A DNA stretch of 64,000 bases from Porphyrobacter sp. (GTDB taxonomy: Bacteria > Pseudomonadota > Alphaproteobacteria > Sphingomonadales > Sphingomonadaceae). Below are positions 35,076 to 46,746 of the stretch, in pieces (the first letter of the stretch is position 1; each line of letters opens with the position of its first letter). Location of the stretch: assembly GCA_027531395.1 (NCBI GenBank), contig JAPZRO010000004.1:124001-188000 (forward strand), in the 5' to 3' direction. The notes under the pieces are model-generated. The model saw only the letters and a program-made list of their open reading frames with translations, was not told where the DNA came from and did no database searches. A program made the translations under genes and the position numbers.

Positions 35076-36076
35076 GCCCCGCCGAACACGACGACGGCGC
35101 ACCGATCGCCCCGGGCAGCCCGCTGGCGCGCGCGCTGGATGGCTTCGTGGCGCCCGATCTTCCCGCAGGCTTTGCCGACAAGGTGCTCGCCGCCACCGCT
35201 ACCCGGCCTGCGCCCCTGCCCGAACTGCGCCGCACCGGCTCCACCGGCACGGTGCGCGGCTGGCGGCTCGGACGAAGGATCGCGATCGGCGTGGTCGGTT
35301 TCAGCGCGCTGGCGACGGCGGCAGCGGCCACCGGCCTGCTCGAACGGGTCGGCCTGCCGGTGCCCTCGGCGAGCAAGGTATGGGCCAGCATCACTGGCGA
35401 CGAGCCCGCGAGCAAGCCGGCTGAGGCCGCTGCGGCGGTGGCTGCGGTGCCGGTCGATCCCGCACCGGCCGCGTTCGCGCCGGTCCGCATCGAAGGCCCG
35501 ATCGACACCCCCGAGGAACTCGGCGAGGCCTTCCGCCGGATCGACGAGGTGCGCAAGGGCCGCTCGGAAATGCGCCGCCAGCTGCTCGACCAGCGCATCA
35601 CCCGCGAGAAGGAGCGCCGCGCTGCCGCCGGCCTGCCGCTGCCCACCCCCGAGGAGGAAGCCCGCATCCGCCAGCGGCTCGAAGAGGCCCGCCTGCGCCG
35701 CGAAGGGGTGCTGAGCGAGCGCATCGAGGCCCGCCGCGAGGAACTGCGCGAGCGGGTCGAAAGCGGCGAGGCGCTGACCCGCGAGGATATTGTGCGCCCG
35801 ATCCGCGAGGAGCAGCGCAGCCTCCAGCAGCGCCAGCAACTCGAACGGCTGCGGCGGATGAGCCCCGAGCAGCGCCGCGAAGCGGTGCGCCGGCTGCCGC
35901 CCGAAGAGCGCCGCGCGCTGATGGAAGCCTGGCAGCAGCGCCGCGCCCAGCGGCTCGGCCGCGAGGCGCCGGCTGGCACGTCGCCGGTTGAAACCGGGCC
36001 GCAGAGTGCCCCCGAAGGTACCGCCGAGCCCGATCCGTCCCGCACTGGCACAGCCGAGGCCGAACCGCCGCGCTGA
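35072..36076 (+). CDS. Probable sigma-factor partner: membrane protein with long Arg/Glu-rich helical domain
   Basis: The 334-residue protein has a short cytoplasmic N-terminus (PDLPAGFADKVLAATATRP), one membrane span (GRRIAIGVVGFSALATAAAATGLL, read in part) and a Pro/Ala linker. A strongly charged region follows, rich in Arg, Glu and Gln (RQRLEEARLRREGVLSERI, EEQRSLQQRQQLERLRRMS), that should form a long periplasmic helix or coiled coil. The ATGA overlap with the ECF gene and the single span suggest anti-sigma function, but no zinc-binding anti-sigma motif is present. The charged tail resembles CpxP/DUF3106-like proteins in character only. Confidence 0.65.
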   Translation: MSPAEHDDGAPIAPGSPLARALDGFVAPDLPAGFADKVLAATATRPAPLPELRRTGSTGTVRGWRLGRRIAIGVVGFSALATAAAATGLLERVGLPVPSASKVWASITGDEPASKPAEAAAAVAAVPVDPAPAAFAPVRIEGPIDTPEELGEAFRRIDEVRKGRSEMRRQLLDQRITREKERRAAAGLPLPTPEEEARIRQRLEEARLRREGVLSERIEARREELRERVESGEALTREDIVRPIREEQRSLQQRQQLERLRRMSPEQRREAVRRLPPEERRALMEAWQQRRAQRLGREAPAGTSPVETGPQSAPEGTAEPDPSRTGTAEAEPPR

Positions 36077-36192
36077 ACGAAAAAAGTCGGGCTCCCCGCG
36101 AAGGGCGTCCGTCACCTCTCGCGTTTCCCTTGTGTCGCCCGCCGCATGACCCCGACGCGGCGGACAGACATCAACGCACGAGGAGTTTCGCC

Positions 36193-36750
36193 ATGATCAA
36201 GACCCCCCTGATGCTCGCTTCGCTTGCCGCGCTGGCCTACGCGCTTCCCGCCGCCGCGCAGGAGCAGAGCCGCACCCGCAGCTATGAAGGCCCCAATGTC
36301 AGCGCCACCACCACCACGACGGTGGACCGCGAGGCCGGCACCGCGACCCGCGAGCGCGAGGCGACCAATCTCAATACCGGCAATACCGCATCGAGCACCG
36401 CCGTCCGCCAGCGCACCGACGCCGGCGCGACCATCGATGTCGTCCAGACCGGCCCGCAGGGCCGCAGCCGCAGCCTTGAAGGCGAGCGCACGCGCACCGA
36501 GAACGGTTCGACCTTCACCGGCACCGCCACCGGCCGCGGCGGCGAGACCTATGGCCTCGCGGGCAGCCGCAGCCGTGACGGGCAGGGCAATTCGCAGGCC
36601 AGCCAGAGCGTCACCGACAGCGCCGGCAATGTGCTCGCTGCGCGTGATCGCGTGACCACCCGCAGCGATGGTCAGGTGAGCCGCAGCGTCAGCCGCACCC
36701 GCCCGCCCGGTGTCACCCGCCCGCCACGCGCGCGCCGTCCGCGGGGCTGA
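36193..36750 (+). CDS. Secreted Thr/Arg/Gly-rich low-complexity protein
   Basis: The 185-residue protein begins with a signal peptide (MIKTPLMLASLAALAYALPAAAQ). The mature part has little hydrophobic core and is rich in Thr, Arg, Ser and Gly with loosely repeated units (VDREAGTATREREATNLNTG, TGTATGRGGETYG, RVTTRSDGQVSRSVSRTR). The tail is Pro/Arg-rich. AGGAG precedes ATG 36193. It follows the ECF pair by 116 bases and may belong to its regulon; no conserved domain is recognised. Confidence 0.7.
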   Translation: MIKTPLMLASLAALAYALPAAAQEQSRTRSYEGPNVSATTTTTVDREAGTATREREATNLNTGNTASSTAVRQRTDAGATIDVVQTGPQGRSRSLEGERTRTENGSTFTGTATGRGGETYGLAGSRSRDGQGNSQASQSVTDSAGNVLAARDRVTTRSDGQVSRSVSRTRPPGVTRPPRARRPRG

Positions 36751-36873
36751 GACACGCAGGATTGCGCCGCTTTCGGCAGGCATCGCGCGGCCCCGCCTGA
36801 TCCTGCCACCCGATGGAGCGCGCAAGATGGCGGAGCGCAGGCCGATGCTGGTGGCGCGGCCCGCTCTCCGTCT

Positions 36874-36914
36874 GGGGCACGCAGCTTTTGACCCGGCTGC
36901 GTGCCCCTCTTTTT
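36874..36914 (+). terminator. Strong intrinsic terminator
   Basis: The perfect 12-bp stem GGGGCACGCAGC / GCTGCGTGCCCC with a 10-base loop is followed by TCTTTTT. It ends transcription from the secreted-protein gene 124 bases upstream. The rest of the 36751-36985 gap shows no convincing gene. Confidence 0.88.
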
Positions 36915-36985
36915 GCCCGGTTCACACGCGGTTCACGGCCTCCAGGCGATTGATTTCGCTCGCATGATGCGAGGAGGCACGGGCG

Positions 36986-37477
36986 ATGGGCGTGGCGCGG
37001 TTCGGCATGGCGGCTCTTTTGCTGACCCTCACCGCTTGCGCCAGCCCACGCGAGCTTGGCTTCAACGGTCAGCGCACCGTCTTCAGCAATCCCTATGTCC
37101 CGCCGGTGATCGATTCTGGCACCATCGGCCCGCGCTGCGACGAGGTGCCGGTGCGGCGGTCGGTGTGCACTTCGGGCGCAATTCTCTATCCGGGGCGAGG
37201 GAGCCATGCGCTGCTGCCCGATGGCCAGATCGTCCGCCTCACCCGTGCCGAGCGGCGCTTCCTGCGGGACCGCGCCGATGCGCTTCAGGCGCAGCGGGAC
37301 GTGTTCGAAGCGCTCGCCAACGGTACGCCGCTGCCGCCCGGCTCGCCCGCACTCCCGCGCGAACAGGGCGGGCAGGGTGAGTGGGGGCCGTCGATCCCGC
37401 CGCCAACGCCCTCACCATCGGCCCCGCCGACAGCCGGTCGCGGCGACGGTGGACGCGAGGCCGACGCGCCGTTCTGA
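36986..37477 (+). CDS. Hypothetical lipoprotein
   Basis: The 163-residue protein has a signal peptide with a lipobox (LLLTLTAC, Cys at about residue 18). The mature domain has two further cysteines (GPRCDEV, RSVCTSG), LPDGQIVRLTRAERRFLRDRADALQAQRD, and a Pro/Ser-rich disordered tail. GAGGAGG eight bases upstream supports ATG 36986. It converges with the chorismate mutase gene. No domain is recognised. Confidence 0.75.
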   Translation: MGVARFGMAALLLTLTACASPRELGFNGQRTVFSNPYVPPVIDSGTIGPRCDEVPVRRSVCTSGAILYPGRGSHALLPDGQIVRLTRAERRFLRDRADALQAQRDVFEALANGTPLPPGSPALPREQGGQGEWGPSIPPPTPSPSAPPTAGRGDGGREADAPF

Positions 37478-37484
37478 TTTCCGC

Positions 37485-37805
37485 TTAGCCGCCGCGCGCC
37501 TTTTCGTGGTGGCGGATAACTTCATCGATGATGAAGCGCAGGAACTTCTCCGAGAATTCCGGATCGAGGTTGGCCTCTTCCGAGAGCTTCCGCAGCCGCG
37601 CGATCTGGCGCGCCTCGCGGTCGGGGTCGGCCGGGGGCAGGGTGGCCTTGGCCTTGTATTCGCCCACCGCCTGGGTGATCCGGAAGCGCTCGGCAAGGAT
37701 GTGGATCAGCGCCGCATCGATGTTGTCGATGCTCTTGCGATAGGCCGCCAGCACCGGATCGGGTGCATTGGCGGGGGCGGGGGGGCTTTGCGTTTCCTGC
37801 GGCAT
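37485..37805 (-). CDS. Chorismate mutase (AroQ type)
   Basis: The 106-residue all-helical enzyme converts chorismate to prephenate on the way to Phe and Tyr. Conserved residues are visible in YRKSIDNIDAALIHILAERFRITQAVGEYKAK, read in part (Arg, Asp and Lys of the active site), PDREARQIARLRKL and FIIDEVIRHHE. It is a stand-alone mutase, not fused to prephenate dehydratase. The ATG at 37805 gives the usual short N-terminus. It is divergent from the polyprenyl synthase gene by 68 bases. Confidence 0.92.
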   Translation of the reverse strand: MPQETQSPPAPANAPDPVLAAYRKSIDNIDAALIHILAERFRITQAVGEYKAKATLPPADPDREARQIARLRKLSEEANLDPEFSEKFLRFIIDEVIRHHEKARGG

Positions 37806-37873
37806 GGCGCGCGAAACTAGCAGCAATTCTGCGCTTGCCAAGCACACGGGGGCCGCCTTAATGCCCGACTGTT

Positions 37874-38884
37874 ATGAGTGCCGAAGTCGTCCCTCTGCCG
37901 CGCAAGGCACCAACGCTCGATCCGATGCTGTCGCTGACAGCCGCGGGGATGAATTCCGTCAACGCCGTGATCCTTGACCGGATGCAGAGCGAGATCCCGC
38001 TGATCCCGCGCCTTGCCGGGCACCTGATCTCGGGCGGGGGCAAGCGGCTGCGCCCGATGCTGACCCTCGCTGGCGCCGAGCTGGTCGGCTACAAGGGCAC
38101 CCGCCACCACAAGCTCGCCGCCGCGGTCGAGTTCATCCACACTGCCACCCTGCTGCACGACGACGTGGTCGACGGCAGCGAACTGCGGCGCGGCAAGGCG
38201 GCGGCCAACATCATCTTCGGAAATCCGGCGACCGTGCTGGTCGGCGATTTCCTGTTCAGCCGCGCCTTCGAACTGATGACCGAGGACGGCAGCCTCAAGG
38301 TGCTCTCGATCCTCAGCCGCGCCAGCGCGGTGATCGCGGAAGGCGAGGTCTCGCAGCTTTCCGCACAGCGCCAGATCAACACCAGCGAGGAACAGTACCT
38401 CCACATCATCGGCGCCAAGACCGCCGCGCTGTTCGCCGCCGCCAGCCAGATCAGCGCGGTGGTGGCCGAATGTTCGGAGGAACAGGAACACGCGCTCGAA
38501 GCCTATGGCCGCAACCTTGGCGTCGCCTTCCAGCTGGTCGACGATGCGATCGACTATGATTCCGATGCCGCGCAGATGGGCAAGGACCAGGGCGACGATT
38601 TCCGCGAGGGCAAGATGACCCTGCCGGTGATCCTCGCCTACGCCCGCGGCAACGAGGAAGAGCGCAAGTTCTGGAAGGACGCGATCATCGGCCACCGTTC
38701 GTCGGACGATGATCTCGCCCATGCGATCCACCTGATCGGCAAGCACAACGCGCTGGAAGACACGCGCGAGCGCGCACGTCACTTCGCTACCAGAGCGATC
38801 GACGCGATCTCGATCTTCCCTGACGGCAAGGCTCGTCAGGCGATGGCCGAAGCGGCGCAATTCGCGGTCGCGCGCGGGCATTGA
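37874..38884 (+). CDS. ispB: All-trans polyprenyl diphosphate synthase (octa/decaprenyl type)
   Basis: The 336-residue enzyme elongates isoprenoid chains for the ubiquinone side chain. The first Asp-rich motif is LLHDDVVDGSELRRG; the second is FQLVDDAIDYDSD followed by GKDQGDDFREGKMTLPVI. GGGKRLRPMLTLA near the N-terminus binds isopentenyl diphosphate. Residues before the first motif suit a long-chain product. The hrpB gene follows. The chain length (C40 or C50) cannot be read from sequence. Confidence 0.93.
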   Translation: MSAEVVPLPRKAPTLDPMLSLTAAGMNSVNAVILDRMQSEIPLIPRLAGHLISGGGKRLRPMLTLAGAELVGYKGTRHHKLAAAVEFIHTATLLHDDVVDGSELRRGKAAANIIFGNPATVLVGDFLFSRAFELMTEDGSLKVLSILSRASAVIAEGEVSQLSAQRQINTSEEQYLHIIGAKTAALFAAASQISAVVAECSEEQEHALEAYGRNLGVAFQLVDDAIDYDSDAAQMGKDQGDDFREGKMTLPVILAYARGNEEERKFWKDAIIGHRSSDDDLAHAIHLIGKHNALEDTRERARHFATRAIDAISIFPDGKARQAMAEAAQFAVARGH

Positions 38885-38904
38885 GCAAGCTACTGGCCGG
38901 GGCA

Positions 38905-41340
38905 ATGCTCCCCGACCTTCCCATCACGGCCATCCTGCCCGATATCCGTGCCGCATTGGCGCAAGCGGGCGCGGGCGTACTGATCGCGCCGCCGGGGGCG
39001 GGCAAGACCACCGCTGTCGCGCCTGATCTGCTCTCGCAGCCGTGGTGCACCGGCCAGATCATCCTCACCTCGCCGCGCCGCGTTGCCGCCCGCGCCGCCG
39101 CCGAGCGCATGGCCGAGCTGATGGGCGAGAAGCCGGGCGAGACCGTCGGCTACATGACGCGGCTCGACAGCAAGGTCTCGGCCAGGACGCGCATCCTCGT
39201 CGTGACCGAGGCGATTCTGGTGAACCGGCTGGTCGAGGACCCCGAGCTCCCGGGTGTGTCCGCCCTGCTGTTCGACGAGGCGCACGAGCGCGCGCTCGAC
39301 AGCGATCTGGGCCTCGCGCTGGCGCTTGAGACCCGCGCGGTGCTGCGCGAGGATCTGCGCGTGCTGGTGATGTCGGCGACGATCGACGGCGCGCGTTTTG
39401 CCCGGCTACTGGGCGAGGGCGCGTCGATCATCGAAAGCGAAGGGCGCAGCTTTCCGCTGACGATCAAATGGCTTGGCGGTGATGCCTCGCAAGGAATCGA
39501 GGATCGCATGGCCGCCGCGGTTCTCACCGCATGGCGTGAGGAGGCGGGCGACATCCTCGCCTTCCTGCCCGGCGTGCGCGAGATCGAGCGGGTGCGTGAA
39601 CGGCTGGAGCCGCGTCTCCCCGACACGCCGATCCATCCGCTCCACGGCCAGATCGAGCCCGCCGCCCAGCGCGCCGCGATCCGCCGTGACCCGGAAGGCC
39701 GCCGCCGGATCGTGCTGGCGACCGCGATTGCCGAGACCTCGCTGACGCTCGATGGGGTGAGCGTCGTGGTCGATTCAGGCCTTGCGCGTCTCGCCGAGTT
39801 CGACCGCGCGGCAGGCACCACACACCTTGTGACACGGCGCGCCAGCCAAGCCTCGGCGGCGCAGCGGGCCGGGCGCGCGGCGCGGCAGGGGCCGGGGGTC
39901 GCCTACCGCCTGTGGGAGGAGGCCGGGCACGCGGGTCGCCCGGAGTTCACGCCCGCCGAAATCCTCCAGGCCGATCTCGCCCCGTTGCTGCTGCGCCTTG
40001 CCAAGTGGGGGACGACCAATCCGGCAGCGCTGCCGTGGCTCGATCCGCCGCCTGAAGCCTCGGTCGCGGCGGCACGGCGCGCGCTGGAGGCACTCGGCGC
40101 GCTTGATGCGGGCGGACGGATCACTGCGCTGGGCGAGGCGATTGCCAGCCTGCCGATGGCCCCTGATCAGGCTGCCGCCGTTCTGCACGGTACGGCAGCG
40201 GGCTGCGGCGAGGACGCGGCGCGGCTGGTGATGCTGCTGCAGGAGCGCGGCCTCGGCGGGCGCGGCGAGGATCTCATGCAGCGTCTCGCGCGCTGGCGCC
40301 TTGACCGCGCCCCGCGATCAGTATCGGCGGGCCGGATCGCGCAAGGCTGGGCGGGACAGGCGGGCAAGCTTGCCAGCGTGATCGGAGCGACTCCCGTGCA
40401 GGACGCCGCCGAGGCGCTGGCGCACGCTCGCCCCGATTTCGTCGCCCGCCGCCGCGATCCCTCGGGCGAGAACTGGATCAGTGCGGGCGGGCGCGGCTAT
40501 GTGCTCGATCCTGCCTCACCGCTCGCCCGCGCCGAGTGGATCGTGATCGGCGATGCGCAAGGGCAGGCCAAGGGCGCGCGCATCACGGCAGGTGCCGAGA
40601 TCGCACCCGAGAGGATTGTGACGCTGTTTCCCAAGGAGCTTCAGGAACGCGTCACAACCCGCTGGAATAGTGACAAGGATCGTATCGAAGCCCGTCGCGA
40701 ACGGCGGCTCGGGGCGATCGTGCTCGCCAGCGTGCCCGAGCCTTCGCCCGACCCGGCGATCTATGCCGAAATGCTGGTGGAGAAGGCGCTGGAGCGGCTT
40801 GATGAGCTGCTTCCGGAAGGCTTCCTCGCCCGCGCACGGTTTGCCGGCGTCACCGCGCTGTCGCCCGAGGCACTGCGGGAGCACGCCGCCGACTGGCTCG
40901 CGCCGCTGCTCGCCGGCCGACGTGACCTCGACCTGCCGCCCCATCGCTATGCCGATGCCGCGCTGGGCCTGATCGACTGGAACGAACGTCAGGCGCTCGA
41001 TCGCGCGGCGCCCACCCATTTCACCTCGCCCGCCGACACCCGCCACGCGATCGACTATGCCGGCGATGATGCGCCCAGCGTCGAGGTGCGGGTGCAGGGG
41101 GTGTTCGGGCTCGACAGCCACCCGATGATCGGGAGCACCCCGCTGCTGCTCAAGCTCACCAGCCCCGGCGGGCGTCCGGTGCAAGCGACGCGCGATCTGC
41201 CCGGCTTCTGGCGCGGCAGCTGGCGCGACGTGGTCAGGGACATGAAGGGCCGCTATCCCAAGCACCGCTGGCCCGATCAGCCGTGGCTCGAAAAGCCGAG
41301 CATGAAGACCAAAAACGCCTTCAACCGCAGCGATTCGTGA
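38905..41340 (+). CDS. hrpB: ATP-dependent helicase HrpB
   Basis: The 811-residue DEAH/RHA helicase has Walker A APPGAGKTTAVAP, LTSPRRVAARAAAERMAEL, DEAH in LLFDEAHERALDSD, SAT in VMSATID, and VI in SAAQRAGRAARQGPGVAYRLW. The C-terminal HrpB-specific region (WLGGDASQG and GRDLDLPPHRY-type segments, ending in PWLEKPSMKTKN) is intact. The preferred ATG 38905 (GGGG upstream) lies 20 bases after ispB; a TTG at 38881 would overlap it. The biological role in bacteria is poorly defined. Confidence 0.92.
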   Translation: MLPDLPITAILPDIRAALAQAGAGVLIAPPGAGKTTAVAPDLLSQPWCTGQIILTSPRRVAARAAAERMAELMGEKPGETVGYMTRLDSKVSARTRILVVTEAILVNRLVEDPELPGVSALLFDEAHERALDSDLGLALALETRAVLREDLRVLVMSATIDGARFARLLGEGASIIESEGRSFPLTIKWLGGDASQGIEDRMAAAVLTAWREEAGDILAFLPGVREIERVRERLEPRLPDTPIHPLHGQIEPAAQRAAIRRDPEGRRRIVLATAIAETSLTLDGVSVVVDSGLARLAEFDRAAGTTHLVTRRASQASAAQRAGRAARQGPGVAYRLWEEAGHAGRPEFTPAEILQADLAPLLLRLAKWGTTNPAALPWLDPPPEASVAAARRALEALGALDAGGRITALGEAIASLPMAPDQAAAVLHGTAAGCGEDAARLVMLLQERGLGGRGEDLMQRLARWRLDRAPRSVSAGRIAQGWAGQAGKLASVIGATPVQDAAEALAHARPDFVARRRDPSGENWISAGGRGYVLDPASPLARAEWIVIGDAQGQAKGARITAGAEIAPERIVTLFPKELQERVTTRWNSDKDRIEARRERRLGAIVLASVPEPSPDPAIYAEMLVEKALERLDELLPEGFLARARFAGVTALSPEALREHAADWLAPLLAGRRDLDLPPHRYADAALGLIDWNERQALDRAAPTHFTSPADTRHAIDYAGDDAPSVEVRVQGVFGLDSHPMIGSTPLLLKLTSPGGRPVQATRDLPGFWRGSWRDVVRDMKGRYPKHRWPDQPWLEKPSMKTKNAFNRSDS

Positions 41341-41356
41341 TCTAAGGGGCGGGGCC

Positions 41357-41635
41357 ATGAGCGCACGGATATACCAGAAGACCAAGCACGCCATGCAGTC
41401 CGGCAAGGCCCACACCGATGAATGGGTGCTGGAGTTTGAGCAGTCGCAGGCGCGCTTTGCCGATCCGCTGATGGGCTGGACCGGCACGGGCGACACCCAG
41501 TCGCAGGTGCGGCTGACCTTCCCGAGCAAGGATGCGGCCAAGGCCTATGCCGAGAAATACGGCATCCCCGCGCGCGTCCACGCGACCCCGCCCAAGCGGC
41601 TCAAGCTGCAGGCCTACGCGGATAATTTTCGTTAG
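41357..41635 (+). CDS. NADH dehydrogenase accessory subunit (NDUFS4-like, ETC complex I)
   Basis: The 92-residue protein matches the alphaproteobacterial/mitochondrial complex I 18-kDa-like subunit family: ARIYQKTKHAMQSGKAHTDEWVLEF, DPLMGWTGTGDTQSQVRL and the closing YGIPARVHATPPKRLKLQAYADNFR, each read in part. It stabilises the NADH-binding arm of complex I. It lies away from the nuo operon, as is common. The SRP RNA gene follows. Confidence 0.92.
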   Translation: MSARIYQKTKHAMQSGKAHTDEWVLEFEQSQARFADPLMGWTGTGDTQSQVRLTFPSKDAAKAYAEKYGIPARVHATPPKRLKLQAYADNFR

Positions 41636-41712
41636 TCGTGTTGCGGCCCGGGGCCGGTTCCCCGTCATTGCCCGCTTGAAATCTCCCGCATCCCCCGCCA
41701 TATGCCGGCCCG

Positions 41713-41803
41713 GGAGTCGGGTGGACGTTTGCGTCTGCTCACCGTGTCAGGTCCGGAAGGAAGCAGCACAGGTGGATTGCGACGGGTCGCCCGGCTCCTT
41801 TTT
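41713..41803 (+). ncRNA. ffs: Signal recognition particle RNA (small bacterial type)
   Basis: The conserved tetraloop region GTCAGGTCCGGAAGGAAGCAG (41747-41767, read in part) is the Ffh-binding domain. The ends pair perfectly: GGAGTCGGG (41713-41721) with CCCGGCTCC (41790-41798), followed by TTTTT as terminator. About 91 nt, the short alphaproteobacterial form. It targets inner-membrane proteins with Ffh and FtsY. It lies just upstream of dnaX, a common position. Confidence 0.95.
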
Positions 41804-41863
41804 CACCGGCATCGCTGGCACGCGCATCATGACAAACGGGGCCCGAGCGCCTAGCTTGTCGGC

Positions 41864-43657
41864 ATGAACGATTCCGATCCCGAACTGCCCGAGGAAGAGA
41901 CCGGGCCGACCGCTGCCGAGCTTGAGGCGGCGGGTCAGAACGCGCTGTTCGGCGATCCTGTGCCTGCTCCCGCACCCGCTCCCGCATCCGTGGCAACGCC
42001 AGCGCCCGCTCCGGCTCCTGTCGCTGCCAGCAATCAGCCCTACCGCGTGCTGGCGCGCAAGTATCGGCCGCAGACCTTCTCCGAGCTGATCGGGCAGGAG
42101 GCGATGGTGCGCACCCTCGCCAATGCCATCGCGCGTGACCGGCTGGCGCACGCCTTCCTGATGACCGGGGTACGCGGGGTCGGCAAAACCTCGACCGCGC
42201 GGCTGATCGCCAAGGCGCTGAACTGCGTCGGGCCGGACGGGCAGGGCGGGCCGACGATCGACCCCTGCGGCGTGTGCGAGCCTTGCACCGCGATCGCCGA
42301 GGGGCGCCATATCGACGTGATCGAGATGGACGCGGCCTCGAATACCGGGGTCGACGATGTGCGCGAGATCATCGAGCAGGTGCGCTATGCCGCCGTCTCG
42401 GCGCGCTACAAGATCTACATCATTGACGAAGTCCACATGCTGTCGCGCAATGCTTTCAACGCCTTGCTCAAGACACTTGAGGAACCGCCGCCGCATGTGA
42501 AGTTCCTGTTCGCCACCACCGAGGTCGACAAGCTGCCGGTGACGGTGCTGAGCCGCACCCAGCGCTTCGATCTGCGCCGCATTCCGGCGCCGATGCTGGC
42601 GGAGCATTTCGCGAAGGTCTGCGCGCTGGAGGGTGTCGAGGCCGAAGGCGAGGCGCTCAGCATTATCGCCAATGCCGCCGAAGGCTCGGTGCGCGATGGC
42701 CTTTCGATCCTCGATCAGGCGATCGCCCATGCCGATCTGGACGGGGAGGGCAAGGTCGCCGCATCCCGCGTGCGTGACATGCTCGGGCTGGCCGACAAGA
42801 GCGCGCAGCGCCGCCTGCTCGGCCACCTGCTCGAAGGCGATGCGTCCGCACTGCTGGCGGCGGTGGACGAACAATATGCGCTCGGGGTCGAGCCGCTGGC
42901 GCTGATGCGCGCGCTGATGGACCTCGTCCACCGCATCACCTTGGCGCAGGTGTCGGGCACTGAGCCCGAGGCCCCGGCCGAGGAAGAACGCGCCGCGCTG
43001 GCCGATTTTGCCGCGCGGCTGGGGGCGGGGGAATTGCACCGCCTGTGGCAATTGCTGCTCAAGGGCCATGACGAGGTGCGCACCGGCCCCGATCCGCTGG
43101 TGTCGCTGCAAATGGCGCTGCTGCGCATCCTGCACGCCGCGCAGATGCCCGATCCGGGCAAGCTGGCGAAGCGACTGGAGGAGATCGCGGCGGGCGGGTT
43201 TACGGCTCCGGTCACAGCACCTTCGGCCGAGGGCAGCGCTCCCGCGCCGGCCGCTCCGGCCTCTGCCGCGCCGGCGCGGGACTGGGCCGCGCTGGTCGAG
43301 GCGGTCGATGCCTCGGGCCAGCTGCGCGTCGCCCAGATGATGCGTGACCGGGTGCGGGTAATCGAACTCGGCCCCGAAAAGCTGGTCTACGAACAGGCCG
43401 ACAGCTTCACCGATGATCCCGCGCCCGATATCCGCGAGGCGCTGTTCAAGCTCACCGGCAAGCGCTGGCAGATGGAACGCGGCAGCGGTGCGGCACAGCC
43501 GTCACTGCGCGAGGCGGCCGAGGCCGAAGCCGCCGCCGAGGAGGCGCGCATCCGCTCCGATCCGTTGGTCGCGGCAGCCTTCACGGCCTTTCCCGAGGCT
43601 GAACTGCTCGGGACCGAGGGCAATGTCGCCCGCGCGTCCCGTCCCCCCTGGAACTGA
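41864..43657 (+). CDS. dnaX: DNA polymerase III subunits gamma/tau
   Basis: The 597-residue clamp-loader ATPase begins with an acidic, Ala/Pro-rich extension of about 55 residues. The AAA+ core follows: YRVLARKYRPQTFSELIGQE, Walker A GVRGVGKTSTARL, zinc cysteines in CGVCEPC, DEVHML, and sensor motif FATTEVDKLPVTVLSRTQRFDLRR (read in part). The C-terminal tau region (RDWAALVEAVDASGQLRVAQMM) is present. No obvious slippery A-run for a gamma product was noticed. ybaB follows 14 bases later. Confidence 0.96.
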   Translation: MNDSDPELPEEETGPTAAELEAAGQNALFGDPVPAPAPAPASVATPAPAPAPVAASNQPYRVLARKYRPQTFSELIGQEAMVRTLANAIARDRLAHAFLMTGVRGVGKTSTARLIAKALNCVGPDGQGGPTIDPCGVCEPCTAIAEGRHIDVIEMDAASNTGVDDVREIIEQVRYAAVSARYKIYIIDEVHMLSRNAFNALLKTLEEPPPHVKFLFATTEVDKLPVTVLSRTQRFDLRRIPAPMLAEHFAKVCALEGVEAEGEALSIIANAAEGSVRDGLSILDQAIAHADLDGEGKVAASRVRDMLGLADKSAQRRLLGHLLEGDASALLAAVDEQYALGVEPLALMRALMDLVHRITLAQVSGTEPEAPAEEERAALADFAARLGAGELHRLWQLLLKGHDEVRTGPDPLVSLQMALLRILHAAQMPDPGKLAKRLEEIAAGGFTAPVTAPSAEGSAPAPAAPASAAPARDWAALVEAVDASGQLRVAQMMRDRVRVIELGPEKLVYEQADSFTDDPAPDIREALFKLTGKRWQMERGSGAAQPSLREAAEAEAAAEEARIRSDPLVAAAFTAFPEAELLGTEGNVARASRPPWN

Positions 43658-43671
43658 GGAGTCCCCCCGAA

Positions 43672-44013
43672 ATGAAGTCGATGGAAGAGATGATGAAGGC
43701 GGCCCAGCAAGCCGCCGAGACGATCCAGAAGCAGATGAACGAGATGCAGGTGAAGCTCGATGCGATCGAGGTCGAGGGCACCGCCGGCGGCGGCCTCGTC
43801 AAGGTCCGCGCCAGCGCCAAGGGCCGCATCCTCGGGGTGAGCATCGACGACAGCCTGATGAACCCCGACGACAAAGGCATCGTCGAGGATCTGGTCGCCG
43901 CCGCCTTCAACGACGCGCGCGACCGGGCGGACCGAGTCTCGAACGAGCAGATGAAGGAAATGCAGTCCTCGATGGGCCTGCCGCCGGGGTTCAACCTGCC
44001 CGGTCTGGGGTGA
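43672..44013 (+). CDS. ybaB: YbaB/EbfC nucleoid-associated protein
   Basis: The 113-residue protein forms a small DNA-binding dimer. It has an N-terminal helix rich in Met/Gln (MEEMMKAAQQAAETIQKQMNEMQ, read in part), the beta segment VEGTAGGGLVKVRASAKGRILGVSID and a C-terminal helix ending MGLPPGFNLPGLG. Its place after dnaX is conserved across bacteria, but the usual third gene recR does not follow here. Confidence 0.95.
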   Translation: MKSMEEMMKAAQQAAETIQKQMNEMQVKLDAIEVEGTAGGGLVKVRASAKGRILGVSIDDSLMNPDDKGIVEDLVAAAFNDARDRADRVSNEQMKEMQSSMGLPPGFNLPGLG

Positions 44014-44097
44014 GGCGTGACGGGTCTCGCGCCCGCGTCCACAGCTTAGCCTTCGCGCACCATTGCGAGACCGGAAGGGCCTTCCCATATCTCCTAT

Positions 44098-46506
<2,409 letters not shown>

Positions 46507-46513
46507 ACCGCTA

Positions 46514-46554
46514 GAAGGCGACCTCTTGCCGTGATTCGCGGCAGGGTCGCCTTC
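46514..46554 (+). terminator. Long hairpin after lon
   Basis: GAAGGCGACC pairs perfectly with GGTCGCCTTC, with an inner TGCCG/CGGCA stem. There is no T-run afterwards (AATCCC), so it may protect the lon 3' end or terminate only partly. Confidence 0.5.
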
Positions 46555-46646
46555 AATCCCGGACACAGGAGTGGTTCGTTTCATGGCGCATCGCGCCGTG
46601 ATCCGCTGCAAAACTTCCCCGCTTTGCGCGGTCATCGCTTCGGGGG

Positions 46647-46675
46647 CGAATAGCCTTTGACAGCCTTGCCGAAAC
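46647..46675 (+). promoter_or_regulatory. Predicted promoter of the HU gene
   Basis: A perfect -35 hexamer TTGACA (46647-46652) is followed after 17 bases by TCAAAT (46670-46675), a 4-of-6 match to the -10. It would give a leader of about 65 bases before the HU start. Confidence 0.5.
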
Positions 46676-46746
46676 AGTCTCAAATTCGGTCTTTTCGTGG
46701 GGCGATTCACCGAAACAACAAAATCTCGAGCCTAGGGGGTTCACAG

